NCBI RefSeq assembly: GCF_022662305.1
Contig: NZ_JAKNQH010000003.1
Span: forward strand, 186,001-250,000
Origin: Sphingomonas sp. BAUL-RG-20F-R05-02
GTDB taxonomy: Bacteria > Pseudomonadota > Alphaproteobacteria > Sphingomonadales > Sphingomonadaceae
Direction: 5' to 3'
Length of the DNA: 64,000 nucleotides
A program made the translations under genes and the position numbers. The first letter of the stretch is position 1. Each line of letters opens with the position of its first letter. The notes beneath the pieces were generated by a model. The model was not told where the DNA came from, did no database searches, and was given only the letters and a program-made list of their open reading frames with translations. This document shows, piece by piece, positions 17,876 to 24,766 of this stretch.

Positions 17876-17941
17876 AGGCGTGAGGCCGCGGCCAAAACGG
17901 CAAAATTTTCCTAGTTGCGCGCCGTTCCCCGTCGCGGCCTT

Positions 17942-17948
17942 CCTATAA
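17942..17948 (+). promoter_or_regulatory. CCTATAA element upstream of flbT
   Basis: TCCTATAAC occurs 42 bp before the flbT start. An AAAATTTTCCTA tract about 30 bp further upstream echoes the AAAATTTTG before the flgC copy. Confidence 0.6.
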
Positions 17949-17983
17949 CGGAGCCAAGGACACGATCATCAGGCGATACCGAC

Positions 17984-18376
17984 ATGCTCAAGATCACGCT
18001 GCGCAACGACGAGAAACTGGTCATCAACGGCGCGGTGCTGCGTTCGGTCGGCCGTACCGAACTGGTCATCGAGAACGACGTCGCGCTGCTGCGCGGCCGT
18101 GAGGTGATGGCGCCCGAGGAGGCGAACACACCCGCGCGCCGGCTCTATTTCGCCTGCATGATGGCCTATCTCGATCCGGAGGGCCGCGACGCGCACCGCG
18201 ACAGCATCCTGACGCTGCTCGCCGATCTGATGGGAGCGCTTGAAGCACCGGAGGCACGCGCGTTGTGCGTCGCGTTTGCGCATCACGTCGGGCTGAGCGA
18301 TTATTACCGGGCGCTCACCGACTGCCGTGGGCTGATCGATTACGAAACCGGCGTCCTCTCGGCGCTGGCCGCGTAA
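17984..18376 (+). CDS. flbT: Flagellin translation repressor FlbT
   Basis: FlbT is an alphaproteobacterial factor that binds the flagellin mRNA leader and limits flagellin synthesis until the hook is complete. The 130-residue protein has the family start 'MLKITLRNDEKLVINGAVL' and the conserved 'PARRLYFACMMAYLDPE'. ATG 17984 is chosen because it begins the conserved domain 42 bp after the promoter element. Its usual partner flaF and flagellin genes are not nearby; fliI follows after 9 bp. Confidence 0.9.
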   Translation: MLKITLRNDEKLVINGAVLRSVGRTELVIENDVALLRGREVMAPEEANTPARRLYFACMMAYLDPEGRDAHRDSILTLLADLMGALEAPEARALCVAFAHHVGLSDYYRALTDCRGLIDYETGVLSALAA

Positions 18377-18385
18377 GCGCACGCC

Positions 18386-19732
18386 ATGCACAGCCTCGCC
18401 TCCGCCGCCCGCGCGTTGCGCGCCGGCCCGATCGAACGCCATTACGGGCGCGTCGTCGCGGTCCGCGGCGCGCTGATCGAGGTGGAGGGCTTCCTCGGTG
18501 CGGCCAGCATCGGCGCGCGCGTCGCGCTGCGCACGCCCGAAGGCCCGGTCGAGGCGGAAGTGACCGGACTGGATCGCGGCGCGGCCTTGTGCCTGCCGTT
18601 CAGCGATCCGCACGGCATCGCCAGCGGCGCGCGCGTCGATCTCGTCTCCGATCAGGTCTCGATCCGGCCGAGCCATGCGTGGCTTGGCCGCATGGTTGAC
18701 GGCCTCGGCCGCCCGGTCGACGGCAAGGGGCCGATGGCGATCGGCGCCGAACCACGCTCGATGAAGGCCGAGCCGCCCGCCGCCGCCGAGCGTGGCCGCG
18801 TCGGCCACCGCATCGACACCGGCGTGCGTGCGCTCGATCTGTTCGCGCCGTTGTGCCTTGGCCAGCGGCTCGGCCTGTTCGCCGGCTCTGGCGTGGGCAA
18901 ATCGGTGTTGCTGTCGATGCTGGCGCGGTGGACCGATTGCGACGTCGCGGTGATCGGCCTGATCGGCGAACGCGGCCGCGAGGTGAAGGAGTTCGTCGAG
19001 GATGATCTCGGACCCGACGGTCTCGCGCGCAGCGTTGTGGTGGTGGCAACGTCCGACGCGCCCGCGCTGATGCGTCGGCAGGCGGCCTGGACCACGCTCG
19101 CCATCGCCGAGCACTTTCGCGATCAGGGCCTCAACGTGCTGTGCCTGATGGATTCGGTGACGCGCTTCGCGATGGCGCAGCGCGAGATCGGCCTCGCCAA
19201 CGGCGAACCGCCTGCGTCGAAGGGCTATACCCCCACCGTCTTCGCCGAACTGCCGCGCCTGCTCGAACGCGCCGGACCGGGCCTGCACGGCCACGGCTCG
19301 ATCACCGGGCTGTTCACCGTGCTGGTCGACGGCGACGATCATAACGAACCGGTGGCGGACGCCGTGCGCGGCATCCTCGACGGCCATGTCGTCATCACCC
19401 GCCGCATCGCCGAGCGGGGACGCTATCCGGCGATCGATATCCTTAAATCGGTGTCGCGCACGCTGCCGCATTGTCAGTCCGCCGAGGAAAACGCACTTCG
19501 CATCCGCGCGCGCGGGTTGCTCGCTACCTTCGGCGAGATGGAGGAAATGGTGCGGCTCGGCGCGTACAAGGCGGGCGCCAACCCGGCGGTGGATGCCGCG
19601 ATGCGGCTCGCGCCCCGCATTGAAGACATGCTCAAGCAGGGCAAGCAGCAACAGGGCGGCGGCGGCGGCGATTTCGCGGCGCTGGCCGACCTGTTTGCCG
19701 AGGATGACGCGACATTGGCGGTGGCGGCATGA
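18386..19732 (+). CDS. fliI: Flagellum-specific export ATPase FliI
   Basis: FliI is the hexameric ATPase that powers and times export of flagellar subunits. The 448-residue protein has Walker A GSGVGKS at residues 167-173, then '[19 protein letters not shown]', the Walker B region '[20 protein letters not shown]' and '[25 protein letters not shown]'. All are characteristic of FliI/YscN. It ends in a Gln/Gly-rich tail and overlaps fliJ by 4 bp. Confidence 0.97.
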   Translation: MHSLASAARALRAGPIERHYGRVVAVRGALIEVEGFLGAASIGARVALRTPEGPVEAEVTGLDRGAALCLPFSDPHGIASGARVDLVSDQVSIRPSHAWLGRMVDGLGRPVDGKGPMAIGAEPRSMKAEPPAAAERGRVGHRIDTGVRALDLFAPLCLGQRLGLFAGSGVGKSVLLSMLARWTDCDVAVIGLIGERGREVKEFVEDDLGPDGLARSVVVVATSDAPALMRRQAAWTTLAIAEHFRDQGLNVLCLMDSVTRFAMAQREIGLANGEPPASKGYTPTVFAELPRLLERAGPGLHGHGSITGLFTVLVDGDDHNEPVADAVRGILDGHVVITRRIAERGRYPAIDILKSVSRTLPHCQSAEENALRIRARGLLATFGEMEEMVRLGAYKAGANPAVDAAMRLAPRIEDMLKQGKQQQGGGGGDFAALADLFAEDDATLAVAA

Positions 19733-20169
19733 AGACGCCGGTCGATCCGGTCGTGCGGCTCCAGCGCCGTTCGGTCGATGATCTGCGCGGGCAGATCAGC
19801 GGCGAGATGTCGCGGCTGGGCGAGATCGACGCGGCCTTTGCCGCCGTCGAAGCAGACGTAGCCGCGCAATATCGCATCGTAGCGGGTGATTGGACGATGC
19901 CGATGCACGGTTTCGCGCAGCGTCGCCGCGCCGATCGGTCCCGCTTGGAAGCGCAACGTCGCGACGCGGTGGCCCGGCTGGACCGCCTGCGCGGCGAGGC
20001 GGCGGAAGCCTATGGCAAGCTGAAGGCCGCCGAAGGCGCCGCCGAACGCTTCCGCGACGAGGCTAACGCAGCGATCGCGCTTGCCGAACAGAACGCCGCC
20101 GACGATTTCGCGCTCGGCCGTTTCGTCGCGCGCAAAGCCGCCGCCGCCCGCGCGGAGCGCCGCGCATGA
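19729..20169 (+). CDS. fliJ: FliJ-like flagellar export protein
   Basis: A 146-residue, almost entirely coiled-coil protein rich in Ala, Arg and Glu, beginning '[25 protein letters not shown]'. Size, helix-hairpin character and position directly after fliI fit FliJ, the central-stalk-like component of the export ATPase. Sequence identity in this family is low, so placement is a large part of the call. It overlaps both neighbours by 4 bp. Confidence 0.8.
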   Translation: MKTPVDPVVRLQRRSVDDLRGQISGEMSRLGEIDAAFAAVEADVAAQYRIVAGDWTMPMHGFAQRRRADRSRLEAQRRDAVARLDRLRGEAAEAYGKLKAAEGAAERFRDEANAAIALAEQNAADDFALGRFVARKAAAARAERRA

Positions 20170-21140
20170 GCCACCGCATCGATGCTGCTACAATTGCCGC
20201 CACCCATATCCAGCGTGAGGCGCGCGCGCGCGCCATCTACGCCGAGGCGCAGTCGCAGATCACCAGCCGGCTATGGCAGGCGGCGATCGGCGGTGAGGGC
20301 AGCGTGACCTCCGCCGTTGCGGACGCGCCACCGCTCGCGCGCGGGTTCGAGGCGATGCTCGCCCGGTTCGACCGCAGTTCGGCGATCGTATCCGGCCCGA
20401 TCGCGCAGCCGGCAGTTCCGAAACAGACCGCGAGAGTGCCGAGCGACGATCCCGCACCTGCCAACATCGACGGTCTTGGCGCCAATGAACGCCATCGCAC
20501 CTCGCTGGAGAAGGCCTCCGTCCGCAGCGGCATTCCCGCCGCGTCGCTTGCCTCGATCATCGATGCCGAGGCGGCGAAAGGATCGGACGGGCGGTGGAAC
20601 GTCTATTCGCGCAACCCGCGATCGAGCGCGGCGGGGCTCGGCCAGTTCATCAGCGGTACCTGGGTCGGCATGGCCGAGCAGGCGGGCAGTTTCCTGCACA
20701 GCGTTGCGCAACGTAACGGCTGGCTGTGCGCGAGCGGCAAGGTGCTGCCCGAGGCGCGTGCCAAGGTGCTTGCACTACGGTATGACGCCGAAGCTTCGAT
20801 CCAGACGATCGCGGACTATTCGCGCTGCAATCTCGACACGCTGAAGAAGTGCGGCATCACCGTCGGCAACAGCGTGGAGGAGATCAGCAAGACCGCCTAT
20901 CTCGCGCATTACATGGGTCCGCGCGACGCCGCGAAGTTCTTGCGCGGGCAACTCGACAGCGGTCGCGCCCGCACCTTGCTCGCCGCGCAGATCGGCACCG
21001 CCAAGGCCGGACGCGATATCGCTGCTGCCGGTAACGCGGCCGACGCGCACCGCATGTGGCTTGCCAGCCACGTCAGCCGCAACGTGCGCCCGGCACGCTA
21101 CGTCCTGTCGGGGGTGAAGGCGACGACGCTGCAATCCTAA
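20166..21140 (+). CDS. Lysozyme/transglycosylase-fold protein in the fliI operon
   Basis: A 324-residue protein. The first ~105 residues are helical then low-complexity. From about residue 110 a lytic-transglycosylase-like domain begins: 'ASLASIIDAEAAKGSDGRWNV' with a candidate catalytic Glu at 135, then 'SSAAGLGQFISGTW' (GLGQF at 157-161), the family's G-x-x-Q-F/W motif. No signal peptide or membrane span is seen, so if it acts on peptidoglycan it may leave through the flagellar export gate. This would replace the muramidase missing from FlgJ. It overlaps fliJ (ATGA). Confidence 0.7.
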   Translation: MSHRIDAATIAATHIQREARARAIYAEAQSQITSRLWQAAIGGEGSVTSAVADAPPLARGFEAMLARFDRSSAIVSGPIAQPAVPKQTARVPSDDPAPANIDGLGANERHRTSLEKASVRSGIPAASLASIIDAEAAKGSDGRWNVYSRNPRSSAAGLGQFISGTWVGMAEQAGSFLHSVAQRNGWLCASGKVLPEARAKVLALRYDAEASIQTIADYSRCNLDTLKKCGITVGNSVEEISKTAYLAHYMGPRDAAKFLRGQLDSGRARTLLAAQIGTAKAGRDIAAAGNAADAHRMWLASHVSRNVRPARYVLSGVKATTLQS

Positions 21141-21161
21141 AGCCGTGGCGCGGCTGGTCGT

Positions 21162-21168
21162 CCTATAA
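21162..21168 (+). promoter_or_regulatory. CCTATAA element upstream of the protoglobin gene
   Basis: TCCTATAAAGGATG lies between the lysozyme-like and protoglobin genes. It is only 15 bp before ATG 21177, so a transcript starting 6-8 bp downstream would be almost leaderless. The AAAGGA that overlaps it could instead act as a ribosome site on read-through mRNA. Confidence 0.45.
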
Positions 21169-21176
21169 AGGATGAC

Positions 21177-21860
21177 ATGCCTCCCACACCTGCATCTGCC
21201 ATCGTGACGATCCGCGCGCATTACAGCGAGGTCTTTGCTATCCGCGATCTTGACGCAGCCGATGACGCTCTGCTGCGCGATGCCGCGCCGGCGTTCGAAC
21301 GCGATGTGCCGGCTATCATCGCGGCTTGCAAGGCCCAGATCCAGGCCAGTCCTGCCGCCGCTCGCTGCCGTGCGGACAGGTCCGACATCAACGACCTGAT
21401 TCACGCGCAGGCACGCCATTGGATCACCCTTTTCACCGGACGTTCCGATACCAGCTATGCGGACTCGGCCCGCGCGATCGCAACGATGCACCGCCGGCTC
21501 GGGTTCTGTCCGCACTGGCTGGCCGCCGATCACGGCATTGTCACGACACGGTTTTGCGCGATCGCTGCCGAACACGCCAGTCGCGGCTTCCAGCCCGCAC
21601 GGGGGAGGCGGGTGGCGCGCCTGACTGCGGTGGTGATGAAAACACTTCGACTCGATGCCGAGTATACCGAATCGGCCTATAACGAGGGGAGTGAGGCATT
21701 GCTCACAAACACGCGCGCCTCTCACTTCGGGCAAGCACGAGACGGCGTACCGACCCGCCGATATTACGGGGAAGGGCGGTTCCGCGCCAATCGCACCTCG
21801 GTGATCTGGCGCGGTGTGCCGCTGCCGGCCTCGGCGGCTGCGGGACTCTACGTAATATAG
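21177..21860 (+). CDS. Stand-alone protoglobin (globin-sensor domain) protein
   Basis: A 227-residue protein. Residues ~15-165 match the protoglobin domain of globin-coupled sensors. 'AQARHWITLFTGRSDTSYADSARAIATMHRRLGFCPHWLAAD' carries the expected H-W pair (81-82) and the proximal haem His at 105, in the M-H-x-R-x-G-x-x-P-x-W context known from HemAT-type sensors. No transducer, HAMP or GGDEF domain follows, only a ~60-residue tail without recognised features. Its place between fliI-operon genes and the sigma factor suggests oxygen or gas input to motility, which is inference. Confidence 0.75.
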   Translation: MPPTPASAIVTIRAHYSEVFAIRDLDAADDALLRDAAPAFERDVPAIIAACKAQIQASPAAARCRADRSDINDLIHAQARHWITLFTGRSDTSYADSARAIATMHRRLGFCPHWLAADHGIVTTRFCAIAAEHASRGFQPARGRRVARLTAVVMKTLRLDAEYTESAYNEGSEALLTNTRASHFGQARDGVPTRRYYGEGRFRANRTSVIWRGVPLPASAAAGLYVI

Positions 21861-21887
21861 GATTAGGTGGAGACACCTATAGGATTA
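21856..21887. promoter_or_regulatory. Direct repeat and hairpin in the leader of the sigma-factor gene
   Basis: TATAGGATTA occurs at 21856-21865 and again at 21878-21887, 22 bp apart, or about two helical turns. Between and partly overlapping them is TAGGTG-GAGA-CACCTA, a perfect 6-bp stem. CCTATAGG at 21876-21883 is itself palindromic and related to the flagellar CCTATAA element. This is likely a control site for the downstream sigma gene (start 21966). Confidence 0.5.
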
Positions 21888-21965
21888 ACAACGATCCCTT
21901 AAGTCTTCGAACGGCATTAATGTCCTCAGGCGATGCGACGGATGCATCGAAACAAGGGGAAGATC

Positions 21966-22916
21966 ATGTCGAAGACCACCGATCTGCTGGAAGTGGCCGT
22001 TGCCGTCGTCATCGAGAACACGCCGGCCGGCGAGGTCCGTCAGACCAACCGCCAGCGCGCCAATGTCGACAAGGCGTTCGCCCGCATCCTCACGCTGATC
22101 GCGCCCCGCATCCGCCACTTCATCCGCCAGTACGGCCTGGTCGCGCATTGGGACGATGCCGAGCAGGTCTGCGCGATTGCTGTGCACCGCGCCATCGCCG
22201 CATACGATCCGGAGAAGGCCAAGTTCACCACCTTCGTCAACTGGCAGATCCGCGGCGAGTTGCAGGGCCTGCGCTTCCGTCTGATGGCCGACCAGCGTCC
22301 ATCCGCGAAGAAAGTCTCCGCTGCCACCGTTTCGCTCGACGCTCTGGCGATGGGCATGGACGGTGAGGACGGCGTGCACGAATTCCTGATCGAGGACGAG
22401 AGCGCGCTACCCTCCACCGAAGCCGCCGCATCGTCGTTCATGGCCGAGGGTGCCGCGCAGGCGCTGCTCGATGCCTATGTCGACCATCTTCGCGAGGTTG
22501 GCACCAGCCACCTGCTGCGCGCCCGCGCCAAGACCGGCACCCGCGCCAAGACGCTCGATGCAGGCGAGTCCGCGAAGCTGGAGGAGCGCATCCAGCGTGA
22601 CCGCGAGATCGTCGAGCATCACCTGTTCAACGCCGACGAATCCGCCGAACTGCCAAGCGACCTGACCCGCGAGCGGCTACGCCAGATCACGCGCCGCGCC
22701 AGCAAGATCATCAGCGAACTCGCCGAGGACGGTGCCCACCTGCGCAGCCGCCCGGCCGACCGCAGCCGCTCGCTGCTGCCGAGCCCGGCGCAGCGCCAGA
22801 GCCAGATGGTGCGCGTCAAGGCGATCGCCTCGGTCCCCGCCGATTTCGAAGCCGCCGATGCCGCTTTCCTGCCGCGTGAGCAGACGCTCGCACCACGCGG
22901 TGCCCGTCTCAACTAA
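21966..22916 (+). CDS. Divergent sigma-70-type factor in the flagellar cluster
   Basis: A 316-residue protein with a region-2-like domain at ~38-116 ('HFIRQYGLVAHWDDAEQ...AIAAYDPEKAKFTTFVNWQIRGELQG'). The F-T-T-F-x-x-W-x-I-R-G pattern corresponds to the -10 recognition helix of sigma-70 proteins. A long Ala/Glu-rich linker follows. Near 233-250, 'LTRERLRQITRRASKIISEL' closely resembles the region 4.2 helix of housekeeping sigma (TRERIRQIE...). Canonical FliA features are not evident and no FlgM is adjacent. ATG 21966 is preceded by AGGGGAAG. It may read the CCTATAA promoters. Confidence 0.75.
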   Translation: MSKTTDLLEVAVAVVIENTPAGEVRQTNRQRANVDKAFARILTLIAPRIRHFIRQYGLVAHWDDAEQVCAIAVHRAIAAYDPEKAKFTTFVNWQIRGELQGLRFRLMADQRPSAKKVSAATVSLDALAMGMDGEDGVHEFLIEDESALPSTEAAASSFMAEGAAQALLDAYVDHLREVGTSHLLRARAKTGTRAKTLDAGESAKLEERIQRDREIVEHHLFNADESAELPSDLTRERLRQITRRASKIISELAEDGAHLRSRPADRSRSLLPSPAQRQSQMVRVKAIASVPADFEAADAAFLPREQTLAPRGARLN

Positions 22917-22936
22917 TCGTTGAGAGCTGTTTTGTC

Positions 22937-22958
22937 GGAGTACGTACTCCTCCTATAA
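22937..22958 (+). promoter_or_regulatory. 14-bp palindrome joined to a CCTATAA element
   Basis: GGAGTACGTACTCC (22937-22950) is perfectly self-complementary and ends one base before CCTATAA (22952-22958). The start codon is at 22987. The palindrome would fall in the -10/-35 spacer, a usual repressor position. Confidence 0.6.
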
Positions 22959-22986
22959 GGTCTAGTAGGGACTTGGAGGAACAGTC

Positions 22987-23496
22987 ATGCGGCATCTCTC
23001 GGCACAATGCGGTTCGCGGCATCGGCCGGTTTGCACGCGCGAACCGGCACCGGCCATGCCGGCGATCCCGACGGCCGACCTGATCGCCCACGCCCGCGCG
23101 CTGATCGCCGCGCAAGACTGCACGATGCTGCTGATCGAGCGGACGGTGCGTGCCGGCAAGGTCGCCATCCGCATCGACAAGATCGCTGCCGATGGTAGCC
23201 GCACCAACGGGATCGCCCGCAGCAATGATCCGGCGATGCACGCGCTTTGCTATGCCGCCAATGCCACGCTGCGCCAGCTTGCCACGATGCTGCCGGAGAC
23301 CGCGCGCAATCGGGTCGGGCTGATGACCGATGGAAGCGGTGCGGCGTTCAGCCTCGACCAGGTGTCGGTGGCCGCAGGGGACTGGCTCGGCGCGGTGCTG
23401 AGCGGTGCCGTGCTGTGCGTCGACATCGCGCCCTTCGCTGCCGATGGGCGCTGGGCCAAACTTTCGGTGCTGCAACAGGGAAGCCGGGCGCACTAG
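22987..23496 (+). CDS. Unrecognised protein of the flagellar regulon candidate
   Basis: A 169-residue protein that I do not recognise. It has an Arg/His/Cys-rich N-terminus (RHLSAQCGSRHRPVCTREPA), then an alpha/beta-looking body with 'CTMLLIERTVRAGKVAIRIDKI' and 'AATLRQLATMLPETARNRVGLM'. There is no signal peptide or membrane span. It has a strong ribosome site (GGAGGA), its own CCTATAA element and the palindrome described at 22937. It sits between the sigma factor and the double-HTH protein, so a regulatory role is plausible but unsupported by sequence. Confidence 0.6.
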   Translation: MRHLSAQCGSRHRPVCTREPAPAMPAIPTADLIAHARALIAAQDCTMLLIERTVRAGKVAIRIDKIAADGSRTNGIARSNDPAMHALCYAANATLRQLATMLPETARNRVGLMTDGSGAAFSLDQVSVAAGDWLGAVLSGAVLCVDIAPFAADGRWAKLSVLQQGSRAH

Positions 23497-23586
23497 GCCC
23501 GCCATAATCGCCTGTTCCCTTCCGCGAACGCTTGCTATCAGGCCGCAACAGCGCACCGGCTTCTGTTGCCGGAGCCGGAGGGTGAA

Positions 23587-24735
23587 GTGGCGGTTCGCAA
23601 ACAAGCCGGAATGATTGATGCAACCGCACGCCGCGGTGCGCCCCGCGCACGTGGTGCTCTGATTGCGAGCGCCGGCAATGACGCCCCCGCGATCCCGCTC
23701 GACCCGTATCGCAGCATCGTGTTCCCCAACCATTTGCGCGAACAGCGCCGCCTGCATGGGTTCTCCGCGTTGCTCGGGCTGTCCGCCGCGCTACCGGCGA
23801 TCCCCTATATCCGGCTGTCGAAAATCGAACGTGGTGAAGTCGTCGCCCGCGCCGATGAGCTTCAGGCGATTGCCGACCTTCTCGGCATCGCCCCGGTCGA
23901 TCTGCTGCTCGACATCGAAGATCCCGCCTTCGACATGTCGCACTGGGTGGCGCAGCGCGGCCAGCAACTTGAATTTGACCCGCCCGCTGAGCAACTGGCG
24001 ATCCTGCTCGCTGCCGCCTTCCGCAAGACGCGGCAGGTCGATCGTGATTTGCCGCTGGCGGTGCTGGAGAGCGCCTATGGTCTGCCGCCGGTGATCGTGT
24101 CGCGGATCGAGAATGCGGTGAAGACACCCGATCGCTGGAACGCGACGACGTTGCGCGCCATCTGCGCGGTCATGGACGTCGCGGATTTCGACGCGCTGGT
24201 GCAGACCGTGCGCGAGGCGCATGCCGCCGGCGCATTGGATACGTGGATCGAGCGGTTGCCCGGCGAGGCGAGTCGTCGTCACCGCACTGCGGAACGCGTG
24301 GCCGATCTGCGCAAGCAACTAGATAGCGCTACGCCGGTGCCGCAGGCCGCGCCCACGCCGGCAGCGGACGCGCGCGCGCTGCTTACGGTGTATGGTGCGC
24401 CACTTGCCGACGGGCTGATCGCGGCGACGCCAGCCGGTTCCACCATTGCGGCGCCGCCTGCGGCCGGCCCGGCAAGCTTCGGCCTGCGGATGTGCCGCGC
24501 GACGCTGGGCGCTGGCATGCCGGCGCATGCGGTGCTGGTGGTCGATCCCGACGTGTTTCCCGCGCCAGGCGCGCTCGCCGTGCTGCGGGAAGACGCGGGG
24601 TTTCGCGTCGTCTCGATCGGGGTTGATCGTAACGGCATGATGACGGGGTATAGTGCGCAGCCAGACAAGCAGATCCCTATCGATGCGCTTGATCCGGCGG
24701 CGGTGCTTGCCGTTATTGCGGCGTATTTTCCATAG
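23587..24735 (+). CDS. Regulator with two XRE-type HTH units and S24-like C-terminus
   Basis: A 382-residue protein. The first Cro/CI-like unit is at ~45-105 ('HLREQRRLHGFSALLGLSAALPAIPYIRLSKIERGEVVARADELQAIADLLGI'). A second diverged one is at ~135-195 ('LAILLAAAFRKTRQVDRDLPLAVLESAYGLPPVIVSRIENAVK'). The last ~90 residues resemble the LexA/CI S24 fold: 'GAGMPAHAVLVVDPDVFPAPGALAVLRE'. Gly stands where the catalytic Ser of G-x-S-M would be, so self-cleavage is unlikely. I chose GTG 23587, which follows GGAGGG; ATG 23611 is an alternative. Confidence 0.65.
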   Translation: MAVRKQAGMIDATARRGAPRARGALIASAGNDAPAIPLDPYRSIVFPNHLREQRRLHGFSALLGLSAALPAIPYIRLSKIERGEVVARADELQAIADLLGIAPVDLLLDIEDPAFDMSHWVAQRGQQLEFDPPAEQLAILLAAAFRKTRQVDRDLPLAVLESAYGLPPVIVSRIENAVKTPDRWNATTLRAICAVMDVADFDALVQTVREAHAAGALDTWIERLPGEASRRHRTAERVADLRKQLDSATPVPQAAPTPAADARALLTVYGAPLADGLIAATPAGSTIAAPPAAGPASFGLRMCRATLGAGMPAHAVLVVDPDVFPAPGALAVLREDAGFRVVSIGVDRNGMMTGYSAQPDKQIPIDALDPAAVLAVIAAYFP

Positions 24736-24766
24736 TTTTGCGTGTGTCGGCTGGCAGAGTCGTCGG

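Noticed and set aside
17969..19651. 560-codon minus-strand open frame opposite flbT and fliI
   Set aside because: It is a GC-skew shadow of flbT/fliI with no recognisable domain, while both plus genes are secure.
21676..21682. Eighth CCTATAA copy inside the protoglobin gene
   Set aside because: It lies within a coding region far from any start codon except the sigma gene 284 bp away, so I treat it as chance.
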